Shown: positions 26,301 to 35,312 of the stretch, one piece after another
Numbering within the stretch: the first letter of the stretch is position 1
How the letters are laid out: each line of letters starts with the position of its first letter
Origin: Clostridium luticellarii
Lineage (GTDB): Bacteria > Bacillota > Clostridia > Clostridiales > Clostridiaceae
DNA length: 56,203 bases
Assembly (NCBI RefSeq): GCF_002995845.1
Contig: NZ_PVXP01000018.1
Location: 1 to 56,203 of the forward strand
Reading direction: 5' to 3'
Notes under the pieces: generated by a model
The model's database searches: none
Told to the model about the DNA's origin: nothing
The model's input: only the letters and a program-made list of their open reading frames with translations
Made by a program: the position numbers and the translations under genes

Positions 26301-29300
26301 ATACATTTATCTGATTTGATGTTATTCCCAGGTACTTCATCTCCAATTGAGTTTCAGTCCATGAAAGTTGAAATATCCTATTTATATTACACATTTCACT
26401 GTATTTGTTAGCAAGTTTAACTGCACTTTCTTCAGAATCCGCCTGAAGAGTGCTGTAGGCCACTCTTCCCGTCTTGCCAGGTTCTATTCTTACCCTAACC
26501 CTCATACTTATTATAGGATCAATTACTGCACCTGTAGATTTCGTAAGCTGTACATCACTGTCCATTGCCCTTGGATGTTTGAGACTTCTATTCCTGCCTA
26601 TAAAATTATTTCTGTTGGTTTCATACTGAACAGAACCTGTTTGTTCACCTTCCACAGCTATCGTCTGTACAACCCATTTTTTCTGTTCACCTGCACTTCT
26701 GGATCTCCTGCTGGCAATAACGCAGGCAGGTTTTTCAACAAACTGGGTCTGTATGAATAAATTGCCGAAAGCAGGATGAACTAAATCTGCATTATATGGA
26801 GACATGGTAACTTCCATATAACTGGTTATCTCCACTTCCCTCACAGAATTACTCATATTTGAAATTGAAATTTTTCTTATTTCTCCCCTGTCCTCACTGG
26901 AGACGGTAATTTCCGTACGGGTTCTCAAATTTCCATCTTTCCTTTTAAACTCGGATTTATGGGGAGAAAATACAACCTCATATTCTTCAGGACTGTCTTT
27001 GCAGGGCTCATAGGCAGCACTCCAGTATTCATTGGAATTTATGTTCTTTATGTAAAAGAACATCCCCGTGTCATTTGTAACAACATCTTCACGATATCTA
27101 TAAAGCATCATATCTTCAATTTTACTGTATCCACTGCCGCTGTTTGTCGTCATCAGAGAATAATTTTCACTTGAAATTATGTTTACCTCCGGTATATCCG
27201 TTCTGGCTGTAGTATATTTTCTCACAATTATATTTTCATCTTGAAAATTCACTCCAGGTTCTCTAAAATCTTCATTTTTGTCATAGACAATATTCCTGGG
27301 TGTCTTTTCCTGAAGCAAAAGTTCCACGGCCTTTATCCTGGATATACTGTGGAATCTTTTCTGAAGTATATTTTTCATCAGGACATTGTCCAATGACATA
27401 AAACTCATTCCTTCGTGATGTACCATAAAACACTTTACCAACGCATTTTTCTGGTTTTTTTTAAGTCTGCTGCTGGTGTAGTCTACAGCGTCATAGAAGC
27501 CATATCTTCCCTCGGCCTTCAATTCAATAATAGATTTTATATTATCCAGAGCACTTTTAAAATCAACTTGAAGAGCCATTACAGAAGCATATGGTGCAAC
27601 CACCAGTTCATCAACAAGTCCTCTCTTAAGCCCAATACCAGGAACTCCAAATGCCTTGTACTGATATGTTGAATTCAGATCAAAATCATAATATGCAGAT
27701 TCCGAAATACCCCAGGGTACACTTTTTCTGTGCCCATACTCTTTTTGTGCTTCAACTACATGCTTGTAAGTACTGCTGAGCAGAGTATCCGGAAAGCTCT
27801 TCATGATTATAAGCGGCATTAGATATTCAAACATAGTTCCTGACCAGGATGCCAGAGCTCTGCCTCCTCCAGCATAAGTCATGGCCCTGCCCAGGTTAAA
27901 CCAATGGGATTTTTCCACCTGACCTTTGGCTATGGCCACAAAACTGGCCTGCCTGGCCTCAGATGCCAGCAAATCATAATAATTATTTCCCACAGCATGA
28001 TTTTCTACATCATATCCGATGGCAAACAACTGACTTTTTCTGTTATACAATATAGTAAAATCATGATCTTCACTGAGCTTTGCCAGCTGGTATCTTGTAT
28101 GTTCAATTCCTGCAATGAGATCTTTCACCCGATCTCTGGTATTTGCCAGCATCTCCCTCAAGTCATCTGTATATCTATCATATTCCTTATTATCCCCGCA
28201 GCTCTCCTTCAAATTACCGTGGAGCAATCTGTCAATCTCATCAGGTAATTTTTTAAGCGATATTTTACTTGTCAGCTCATTTAATTTGAGTTTATACCCA
28301 TTTACTTTCCCCTGATCATTTATAAAACCACTCCAGGGAAAAAATTCATCTATCTCCCTGTAAAAATCAGAAGCCATACATTCAACTTTTTTATTCCAGT
28401 ATAAATCGCCATAATTTTTATCAATTTCCCTGCATTTTTCCGCAATCAGCTTCAAAAAATTTCTTGCCGAAAATATATCGGTTATATTTTCCTCTTTTAT
28501 GAAATCATCATATATTTTCCCGGTTTTAAATTTTTCTTCTACTTCTCTCTCTGCCAGCTTCAAGGTATCTTTTAAACCGGAGACTAAATTTTTATTCATA
28601 AGGGGATAATCCATATACTCTTTGAGCGCCTCTTCCGAAAGCCACATATACCCCACAAGATTTCCACTGTCCACTGTAGATACAAATCTTGATCCCAGAG
28701 GAGTTTTTGACTTTATATCATACCAATTGTAAAAATGACCTTTGTACTTTTCCATTGATTCCATACTACAGATTATATTTTCAAGTCTGTATTGAACCCG
28801 GCTTATTCCAATGTAGCCCAAATCATAAGCTACTATATTGGAGGTGATACCCATGGCCATGTTGGTGGGAGATGTCCTATAGGCCAGACCTTTGTATGGA
28901 TTTTCCTGATAATTGTCCGGCGGAAGCCAATTGTTTTCCGGAAGTATAAAATCTTCAAAATAAGCCCAGGTTTCCCTGGTCAATCTCCTCAGCAGTTCTT
29001 TTTCTTCACATTTGATCTCCACTTTTTCATTATTTTTTTGCTCCCTGCTCACATTAAATGCTGTCCAGGGGGCTAAAAACCAGATTATACAGGATGGCAG
29101 TATAAAAAGACCTGTATCCATACCTCTTCTAAAAGCCAGAACAGCTATAATTATTCCAGCAGCACTGCTGATCCACATTGACTTAAGATACCCCACAAAG
29201 GTTTTTGCGGAAGCAGCCTCTGCATCGGCTGCAGTCTGCCACTGAAGCAGATTTTTTTTACTTACAAACACCCTGTAAATTGTCCTTACTATGGCATCCA

Positions 29301-32004
29301 GCATTAAATAAGCCTGATGGGGCAGAAAACTCAATATAAGGAAAAACTGTTCCACTACATTTCTGAAACCCACTATCTTACCCGAGAGACTTATTCCTTT
29401 TGAAGGAGATACCACAGTTTCCGATACATCAAAAAATATGGGGCATAATAATGAAATCAATGCTATGATCAGTAAATTATCCGGGGTATAAAATAAAGTT
29501 AAAGCTGCTATGATGAGTACCATTATGGCAGGCTGCACAGAACTTCTTCTTAAATTGTCGAATATCTTCCACCGGGATAATTTATTAAGGGAATTTTTTT
29601 TGAAAATCCAGGGCAGCAGCTGCCAATCTCCCCTCACCCATCTGTGAAGCCTTTTACAGCTGGAATTGTAATAGGCGGGATATCCGTCAATAAGTTCCAC
29701 ATCAGTTAAAAGAGCGGCCCTCACGTAGGAACCTTCCAATAGATCATGACTCAACACTGTATTTTCCGGTATTTCACCTTCCAGTACTCTTTTGAAAACA
29801 TCTACATCATAAATTCCCTTGCCTGTATATATTCCCTCATCAAATAGATCTTCATATACATCGGAAACAGCCGTAGTATATGGATCTATACCTGTCTGTC
29901 CCGAGAAAATTTTGGAATACACGGTTTTATTTGCACTCACCACTCCTACACTTATCCTGGGCTGCATCAGTCCATGTCCCCTCGTTACCTTTTTACCATC
30001 CAGATAAGCCGCATTAAGTGGATGAACCATGGCACCTACTAGAGATTTAGCTGTATCTTTAGGAAGTATGGTATCCGCATCCAGGGTTATTACATATTTC
30101 ACCTTATATAAACTGCTTATATCTCCACTTATAACCTCAAAGCTTGTAGTTCTATCTCCTCTTATGAGAGAGTTGAATTCCATCAGCTTGCCGCGTTTTC
30201 TCTCCCATCCCATCCACTTTTTTTCCTTTTCATTGTATCTTCTGCGTCTGCTTAAAAAATAAAATTTATCCCTTTCCTTATCTCCATATTTTTCATTGAG
30301 TTTTCCTATTTCATCCAGTGCCGTGTCCACTATAATTTTATCTTTATCTTCTTCCTCTTTGATACTGTCCTTGAAATCTTCAAGAAGTACAAAATACAAA
30401 TTTTTCTCTTCATTTGCCAGATAATACACTTCCATGTCATTTATAAGTTCCTTCATCCTGCCTTCATCGCTTGTAAGAGCAGGTATTACAACTGCAGTGC
30501 TGAATTTTTCAGGTATGCCCTCTTTGAATTCCATTTTGGGTATGAATCTTGGTTCAGAGAGTCTGTTTATACTCCAATTAAATATAGATGTAAATATTTC
30601 ACTGCTGGGTATTAAAAACACAATGAACTGTATTACATACTGCCACAGGGATAAATTACCCGTATAGAAATTCACTCCGGATATCAGGGAATCTAAAAAA
30701 ACAGTTCCGAATATTATAGTTCCTATATAGAAATCTTCAGTTATACTCTTAGTAACTTCAAAATCAACTTTTTTATATTCTTCACCACTGTGCTTTATCT
30801 TTTTCTTCAAACAGCATATACCCGCATCCATTAAATAATAGCCTACATGTTTTTCATAATCTTCAAAAGAAGTAGAAGCCTCTTCTGCACATTCCACCGC
30901 TTTTTTAGCTATAAAAGATTCAGGCACACCTATTTTTTTAGATAATTTTTCCACTATATGTCTGTAGTGATCTCTTGAATAAAAATCCATTCTTCCATAG
31001 ACTCCGGCAGGATCCTTCTGCAGGATCTGCTCCACATAACTCAGCCGCTGAAAATTTTCTTTCCAATTGAGGGCACATATCTCCCTTATGCCATTTATGG
31101 AGTTTTCCATTGACACCTGATATATCCCCTGTTTCTGATGGTCAATATTAACCATTCTCTTCACATTGCTGTCCCTTTTGTCCAGTTCCTCATCTATCCA
31201 TCTGTAAATCCTAGTGTCTTCTATAAAATTGTCCCTCAGCGTTCTTATAAGTTTTTCCGTAAAATGAGACGAAAATTTGATTTTTCGACTCCTCAATGCC
31301 TCTATGGTATCACTTACATTTTTTCCTGAATTTATGATTTTTTCCGCTGTAATCTGAGCCCTGTCTCTCTCTTTCTGCATGAAGATCATCTCTTCTATTA
31401 TATTACTTATGTTCTGCATCAGAGCTATTCTTATCATTGTAGGCAGTAACCATAGCTCACAATTTTTCAATATGGTATTTTCCTCATATGAATTTATAAA
31501 ATCCTCTATTGTATCTTCATCCACAGTTCCATAAGTATGGTCCAGCATCTCTTTGGCAATATAGTATATTCTCGGGTATCCTTTCATAGCACCCTCCTCT
31601 ATTACCGGAAGAGATCTGTAATAGTCCTCAGTCATGCCCGCCTTTATATCCTTGTATTCTTTTTTTATCAGATATAAATTATCCAGAAGCCATTCAGCAC
31701 AAGGTATTATCTCTGCTCTTTCTTTAATCTTGTAATCAAAGAAATTACATCCCCTTAAAATTGCTTTATACCCCTTATCCAGACTTGTCATCAATTTTTT
31801 TCTACAGCTTTTTTTGCTGTCAGCTGCTGGAACAATAGCTATTTTTCTGGCATATTCTTTTAATTCTTCTCTATCTGCATTAAAAAGAGATATATCATTT
31901 TCCAAATTGTCATTTACACTACTGCATTTCTTGAAGTTTTTATAAATTATTACCATCAGCAAAACTACAACCACACTTATAATATAAAGCATAAAAAAAT
32001 CCAT
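23371..32004 (-). CDS. Cyclic beta-1,2-glucan synthase (GT84-GH189-GH94)
   Basis: A giant membrane enzyme (2877 residues) that builds linear beta-1,2-glucan from UDP-glucose, trims it and closes it to a ring. Residues about 5-20 and 430-480 are membrane segments. The GT84 glycosyltransferase spans about 500-900 (LDADTILP near 642, LHRWVRGDW near 788), followed by more membrane helices to about 960. A glycoamylase-like cyclisation domain (GH189) lies at about 1005-1550; its likely catalytic Glu residues are in WGISESAYYD and HHEGMSFMS. A C-terminal GH94 phosphorylase module (about 2085-2870) has GDWNDGM near 2565. It is third after lysC and lysA. The ribosome site AGGAAAGG abuts this ATG, so the ATG at 31992 is an alternative start. 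Confidence 0.93.
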   Translation of the reverse strand: MDFFMLYIISVVVVLLMVIIYKNFKKCSSVNDNLENDISLFNADREELKEYARKIAIVPAADSKKSCRKKLMTSLDKGYKAILRGCNFFDYKIKERAEIIPCAEWLLDNLYLIKKEYKDIKAGMTEDYYRSLPVIEEGAMKGYPRIYYIAKEMLDHTYGTVDEDTIEDFINSYEENTILKNCELWLLPTMIRIALMQNISNIIEEMIFMQKERDRAQITAEKIINSGKNVSDTIEALRSRKIKFSSHFTEKLIRTLRDNFIEDTRIYRWIDEELDKRDSNVKRMVNIDHQKQGIYQVSMENSINGIREICALNWKENFQRLSYVEQILQKDPAGVYGRMDFYSRDHYRHIVEKLSKKIGVPESFIAKKAVECAEEASTSFEDYEKHVGYYLMDAGICCLKKKIKHSGEEYKKVDFEVTKSITEDFYIGTIIFGTVFLDSLISGVNFYTGNLSLWQYVIQFIVFLIPSSEIFTSIFNWSINRLSEPRFIPKMEFKEGIPEKFSTAVVIPALTSDEGRMKELINDMEVYYLANEEKNLYFVLLEDFKDSIKEEEDKDKIIVDTALDEIGKLNEKYGDKERDKFYFLSRRRRYNEKEKKWMGWERKRGKLMEFNSLIRGDRTTSFEVISGDISSLYKVKYVITLDADTILPKDTAKSLVGAMVHPLNAAYLDGKKVTRGHGLMQPRISVGVVSANKTVYSKIFSGQTGIDPYTTAVSDVYEDLFDEGIYTGKGIYDVDVFKRVLEGEIPENTVLSHDLLEGSYVRAALLTDVELIDGYPAYYNSSCKRLHRWVRGDWQLLPWIFKKNSLNKLSRWKIFDNLRRSSVQPAIMVLIIAALTLFYTPDNLLIIALISLLCPIFFDVSETVVSPSKGISLSGKIVGFRNVVEQFFLILSFLPHQAYLMLDAIVRTIYRVFVSKKNLLQWQTAADAEAASAKTFVGYLKSMWISSAAGIIIAVLAFRRGMDTGLFILPSCIIWFLAPWTAFNVSREQKNNEKVEIKCEEKELLRRLTRETWAYFEDFILPENNWLPPDNYQENPYKGLAYRTSPTNMAMGITSNIVAYDLGYIGISRVQYRLENIICSMESMEKYKGHFYNWYDIKSKTPLGSRFVSTVDSGNLVGYMWLSEEALKEYMDYPLMNKNLVSGLKDTLKLAEREVEEKFKTGKIYDDFIKEENITDIFSARNFLKLIAEKCREIDKNYGDLYWNKKVECMASDFYREIDEFFPWSGFINDQGKVNGYKLKLNELTSKISLKKLPDEIDRLLHGNLKESCGDNKEYDRYTDDLREMLANTRDRVKDLIAGIEHTRYQLAKLSEDHDFTILYNRKSQLFAIGYDVENHAVGNNYYDLLASEARQASFVAIAKGQVEKSHWFNLGRAMTYAGGGRALASWSGTMFEYLMPLIIMKSFPDTLLSSTYKHVVEAQKEYGHRKSVPWGISESAYYDFDLNSTYQYKAFGVPGIGLKRGLVDELVVAPYASVMALQVDFKSALDNIKSIIELKAEGRYGFYDAVDYTSSRLKKNQKNALVKCFMVHHEGMSFMSLDNVLMKNILQKRFHSISRIKAVELLLQEKTPRNIVYDKNEDFREPGVNFQDENIIVRKYTTARTDIPEVNIISSENYSLMTTNSGSGYSKIEDMMLYRYREDVVTNDTGMFFYIKNINSNEYWSAAYEPCKDSPEEYEVVFSPHKSEFKRKDGNLRTRTEITVSSEDRGEIRKISISNMSNSVREVEITSYMEVTMSPYNADLVHPAFGNLFIQTQFVEKPACVIASRRSRSAGEQKKWVVQTIAVEGEQTGSVQYETNRNNFIGRNRSLKHPRAMDSDVQLTKSTGAVIDPIISMRVRVRIEPGKTGRVAYSTLQADSEESAVKLANKYSEMCNINRIFQLSWTETQLEMKYLGITSNQINVYQRMASRILFMSDSFKNRHEYIMNIRKGQSALWSYGISGDLPIVLLIVRNENNMSLVRQLLCAHEYWTLKNLAVDLVLLDMENSAYTQPLQDKLRNAVNSSLSRIKRNKGGKVFVYNRSTVQEEDIDLLKAVSRFVIDGEKGEIFEQFMSKEDSVENKIWEEFKIYGHNGRAVSSHGFEIPPLRYFNGTGGFSRDGRSYIIVLKNYNTTPAPWINVISNEKFGFHISESGISYTWNKNSRENKLTTWSNDPVVDGEAENVYIKDDDTGHIWSISPGPIRDSGQYVIEHGFGYSVFKHEADKITGEMTVFADMKNSVKICRIKLRNMGDRKRRISMTYYAKLVMGVCHEQTAQYVCTGFDDTQKFIYGRNAYNQHFKDGICYLKILGEGEMSYTGDRKEFIGRQGSVWEPRGLEIENLSNTVGAGFDPCLAEKVKMELDENSEKEIVVLLGQEDNFEEIGRIIKKYSAAGSVQQELKNSQKYWEGILGTIQVSTPDDSINIMLNGWLMYQVISCRYWSRTAFYQSGGAYGFRDQLQDVMAVSYVRPDITRKHILYSASRQYLEGDVQHWWHPYVDSGIRTRFSDDLLWMPYVVEDYIKNTGDFSVLCERASYLQDSELKAGEDERYSISGVSDQNGTIYEHCIKAIERASRFGPHNLPLMGSGDWNDGMNTVGNKGQGESVWLGWFLYSILDGFIPLCKFMKDSENSVKYSKLKEFIKDNLEKNAWDGSWYRRAYFDDGTPLGSAKNEECQIDSISQSWAVISGAAKKSRAEEAVYALYRNLVKKDRGIILLLTPAFDKSSLEPGYIKGYLPGVRENGGQYTHAAIWSIMAFAKMGRNDKAYEVFSMLNPINHTRTYLNSQVYKVEPYVVAADVYAVDPHVGRGGWSWYTGAAGWLYRAGIETILGMTFKRDKGFTIAPSVPKEWKNYNITYTRGKCIYNIEVAKDGEKGIWLDDNKIHDEIIPFLECGRHQVKVNI

Positions 32005-32079
32005 CCTTTCCTGTGAAAAAGAATTTCGTAATACTTATTGTTTCCAATAAAGCATAAAATATTAATTCACAGAAAGGAT
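32003..32079 (-). promoter_or_regulatory. Hairpin masking the glucan synthase ribosome site
   Basis: On the minus strand the arm from 32079 to 32066 (ATCCTTTCTGTGAA) pairs with the arm from 32017 to 32003 (TTCACAGGAAAGGAT), 14 bp with one bulge. The second arm contains the whole ribosome site AGGAAAGG and the first bases of the ATG. It lies in the 84-bp gap between lysA and the synthase gene. Confidence 0.65.
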
Positions 32080-32088
32080 AGATCAAAA

Positions 32089-33384
32089 TTAAATCATTAT
32101 TTCATTTTCTATAATTTCATCAAAACTCTGCCTCTTGGAGATTAGTTTTGCTTCTCCATCTTTTACCAAAACCACTGCTGGAATTGGTATTTTATTATAA
32201 TTACTTGCCATGGAATAACAGTAAGCACCTGTAGTAAACACCGCAAGAATATCCCCCGTTTCAACCTTTGGAAGCTTTACATCCTTTATCAGGATATCTC
32301 CTGATTCACAGCATTTTCCACCTACAGTAACAGTTTCCTCACCGCTTTCCTGAATCTTATTGGCTACAGCACATTCATAGCTGGCCTTGTAAAGGGCAGG
32401 CCTTATATTGTCTGACATTCCACCATCTACAAATACATATTTTCTTATGCCGGGAATATTCTTTATTGATCCTATGGTATAAAGGGTTGTACCCGCATTC
32501 CCTATTATGGATCTCCCAGGTTCTATTATTAAAGACGGGAGCTTTATATTTAATTTTTGAGCTTCCATTCTGGCCTTTTTGAGTATGATACTGCAAAAGT
32601 CCTCTATGGATCTGGGTTTATCTCCTTCAGCATAATATATTCCAAATCCTCCCCCAAGATTCAATTCCTCAATTTCATAACCTATCTCATATTTAATCTT
32701 TTTTGCAAGGCCGAGCATGATTTCAACTTCGTCCTCGTAGGGTTTTATTTCAAATATTTCAGAACCTATATGACAGTGAATACCTACGAATTTCAAATTA
32801 GACATGTTCCTGGCTTTTTTTATTACATCCATGGTTTCACCATTCAACATGGTAAATCCAAATTTAGAATCCACCTGACCTGTCTTTATATAATCATGGG
32901 TATGTGCTTCTATGCCTGGAGTCACTCTAAGCAGCACCTTTTGAATTTTATTTCTTTCCTGTGCTGCAGAATTTATTTTCTCCATTTCACAAAGATTATC
33001 TACTACAAATCTTCCAACTCCAAGCCTCACTCCCATTTCAATTTCTTCCGGTGTTTTATTGTTGCCATGAAAATAAACTTTTTCCATGGGAAATCCACTT
33101 TTAAAAGCAGTATAAAGTTCCCCACCGGATACCACATCCAGATATAATTTTTCACTGTTTATTATATTGCACATGGCCAAATTTAAAAATGCCTTTCCAG
33201 CATAGGTTATCTTATTATTTTTATCTCCTTCAAAAGCTCTATAATATCTTTTACATTTATCCCTTACTAAATTTTCATCTACCACATAAAGAGGAGTTTT
33301 AAATTTCTTTGCCAGATCCTCTGCACTCACCCCTCCAATATATAAAACATCATCTTTAACCTTCATGTTTCCGAACAACCTCAT
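32089..33384 (-). CDS. lysA: Diaminopimelate decarboxylase
   Basis: Last step of lysine synthesis: meso-diaminopimelate to lysine, PLP-dependent. PLP-lysine is in TYAGKAFLN near residue 64; HIGSEI, LGGGFGIYY, EPGRSI and the CCESGD block of the active site near 345 are all present. 431 residues. Strong AGGAGG before the ATG. It is 33 bp after lysC, so the two form an operon under the lysine riboswitch. Confidence 0.96.
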   Translation of the reverse strand: MRLFGNMKVKDDVLYIGGVSAEDLAKKFKTPLYVVDENLVRDKCKRYYRAFEGDKNNKITYAGKAFLNLAMCNIINSEKLYLDVVSGGELYTAFKSGFPMEKVYFHGNNKTPEEIEMGVRLGVGRFVVDNLCEMEKINSAAQERNKIQKVLLRVTPGIEAHTHDYIKTGQVDSKFGFTMLNGETMDVIKKARNMSNLKFVGIHCHIGSEIFEIKPYEDEVEIMLGLAKKIKYEIGYEIEELNLGGGFGIYYAEGDKPRSIEDFCSIILKKARMEAQKLNIKLPSLIIEPGRSIIGNAGTTLYTIGSIKNIPGIRKYVFVDGGMSDNIRPALYKASYECAVANKIQESGEETVTVGGKCCESGDILIKDVKLPKVETGDILAVFTTGAYCYSMASNYNKIPIPAVVLVKDGEAKLISKRQSFDEIIENEIMI

Positions 33385-33417
33385 ACTGGTTTCCTCCTAA
33401 AAGTTTTCCCATAACCA

Positions 33418-34620
33418 TTATAGGTTGAATTCCCTGGCTATGACATTTATTGTTTTGATTTTGTCCTTCTGATTTATAGCACAGGTAATTCTTATTTCAG
33501 ATGTAGTTATCATCTTTACAGCTATGTCATTTTCCCTGAACAGTTTAAACATTTTAGCCACCACTCCCGATGTGGTTTTCATTCCTATACCGACTATGGA
33601 AAATTTGGTTATATCCTCATCTATGTCAATTTTTACTTCATTATTGGAATAGGATTTTAAGATATCCAGGCATTCCTTCAAATCATCTTTAGGTATGGTG
33701 AAAGATACATTTACCTTGTTATCTATAGGTGCAGTCTGGCTTATCATGTCCACATTTATTTTCTTATCAGCTACTTTCTCAAATAAATTGGAAATAATAT
33801 TTATATCATTATCAATATTTCTAACTGTAATTGCCACATCTTCATCACTAGTAGCCAATCCTGTCACTGGTTTACTTTCTAAATTCATATCATCTACCTC
33901 CCTGATAATTGTTCCTCTTATATCACTGTTACTTAATCCTACATATACGGGTATATTATATTTTTGTGCAAGCTCTATAGATCTAGAATGCATAACCTGA
34001 GCGCCTAAGCTTGAAAGCTCAAGCATTTCTTCATAATCTATCTCATCCAGTTTTTTTGCATCTTTATATTCTCTAGGATCCACACTGTATATTCCATCTA
34101 CATCTGTATAGATCTCGCAGGTCCCATTTAATTTCACTGCTATGGCAACTGCTGTAGTATCCGATCCCCCTCTTCCCAGAGTCGTTACATCACCTTCATG
34201 ATTTATACCCTGAAATCCAGCCGCAATTACAACTTTACCCTTGTCTAAAGCTTTCTTTATCTTATCCTCGTCTATGTCATCTATAAGAGACTTTCCATAC
34301 TGTCCACTGGTTTTTATCCTAATTTGATAAGCCGTATAACTTACAGCATCATATCCCAATGCCTTAATTGCCATGGCAAGAAGGGCACAGGATTTCATTT
34401 CACCAGTGGACAAAAGTGCGTCAAGTTCTCTCTTGTCCGGATTGTCTGTAATCTTTTTTGCCAATGCTATAAGATTATCTGTAGTGTCTCCCATTGCAGA
34501 TACTACAACTACTAACTTATTGCCGGACTTAACTTTATTTACCACTGACTTTGCCACATTCTTTATCTTCTCTGGAGTTCCTACGGAACTTCCTCCATAC
34601 TTTTGAACAATAATTGCCAT
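33418..34620 (-). CDS. lysC: Aspartokinase
   Basis: Phosphorylates aspartate, the first step to lysine, threonine and methionine. The N-terminal kinase opens IIVQKYGGSSVGT and contains TTLGRGGSDTTAVA near residue 150. Two ACT domains follow (FTIPKDDLKE, then FSIVGIGMKTTSGVVAKMF) for feedback by amino acids. At 400 residues it is the monofunctional Gram-positive form. The start is the ATG behind GGGAGGAG; the frame is open 26 codons further into the leader, but without a site. Confidence 0.96.
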   Translation of the reverse strand: MAIIVQKYGGSSVGTPEKIKNVAKSVVNKVKSGNKLVVVVSAMGDTTDNLIALAKKITDNPDKRELDALLSTGEMKSCALLAMAIKALGYDAVSYTAYQIRIKTSGQYGKSLIDDIDEDKIKKALDKGKVVIAAGFQGINHEGDVTTLGRGGSDTTAVAIAVKLNGTCEIYTDVDGIYSVDPREYKDAKKLDEIDYEEMLELSSLGAQVMHSRSIELAQKYNIPVYVGLSNSDIRGTIIREVDDMNLESKPVTGLATSDEDVAITVRNIDNDINIISNLFEKVADKKINVDMISQTAPIDNKVNVSFTIPKDDLKECLDILKSYSNNEVKIDIDEDITKFSIVGIGMKTTSGVVAKMFKLFRENDIAVKMITTSEIRITCAINQKDKIKTINVIAREFNL

Positions 34621-34930
34621 AATACTCCTCCCTAATCTTTTATTATCGAGTGATTTTAAATTCAGATAAAGTCTATCAACAGAAACTGCTTCTCTCAACC
34701 TGAACCTTATAGAAGAACTTAGCCGTTGGGTACCATTTACTTATTCTCCACTTTACAAAGCCGGAGACTCATCAGCAACAAGCCTGGAATAAAAAATATG
34801 TACAGCAAAGGAACACACCTATACTGTACAATCATACACGGTTGTGTACCTTTGTAGCTCTCCACTAAAATAGTTTTGCCAAATTTCATCAAGCAATTCC
34901 TGGTTTCAAGAGAAAAAATTCATTCATGTA
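34621..34930 (-). other. Long leader between lysine riboswitch and lysC
   Basis: About 310 nt that hold no gene. A large hairpin pairs CAAAGG (34806-34811) with CCTTTG (34849-34854) and continues inward through ACACA/TGTGT and CC/GG. On the minus strand it is followed within about 12 nt by a run of six T, so it could be the riboswitch terminator. A smaller stem (CTCC..CTTT/AAAG..GGAG) follows near 34747-34769. The function of the rest is unknown. Confidence 0.5.
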
Positions 34931-34949
34931 AAAATACTTTTCCTGTTGA

Positions 34950-35145
34950 AACAACGTGATAGCCGTGAAATAAATGAAAATACAGCAAACACGTATTTTA
35001 GTGACAGCTTTGCACATATTTTATACAAAGCCAAAATCAGTTCCGCCAAACTAATTTTTCGGCTGTAATTCCTTTCTTTATTTCTAAAACGTCTGCCAAC
35101 TAAAAACAAATACTATTAATCACAGCGCCTCCACCCTAGGTAGCT
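34950..35145 (-). ncRNA. Lysine riboswitch (L-box)
   Basis: Read on the minus strand, the conserved blocks occur in order: GGTGGAGGCGC at the 5' end, TAGTA, AAAGGAATTACAGCCGAA, TGGCTTTG...CAAAGCTGTCACT, and GGCTATCACGTTG at the 3' end. GGTGG and CTATC pair to close P1. It precedes lysC-lysA, whose products make lysine, so lysine binding should shut the operon. The expression platform is probably the hairpin at 34806-34854. Confidence 0.9.
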
Positions 35146-35164
35146 AAATTATTAAATTGTTCTC

Positions 35165-35193
35165 AGTTTATCATAAATGCTGACTGATTTCAA
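35165..35193 (-). promoter_or_regulatory. Promoter of the lysC-lysA operon
   Basis: Minus strand -35 TTGAAA (35193-35188), 17-bp spacer, -10 TAAACT (35170-35165). It sits 20 bp ahead of the lysine aptamer. Confidence 0.5.
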
Positions 35194-35312
35194 CCATTTT
35201 CAATAAAACAATTATTATATATTCAGTGTCGTACCATTATACCTTTAAGTGGAACCCATGAGAAATATTAGCATATCATATTAATGATTGTAATATTTAG
35301 GAGTGTATATAA

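Noticed and set aside
34924-35109. Minus-strand frame of 61 codons
   Set aside because: It lies wholly within the lysine riboswitch aptamer.
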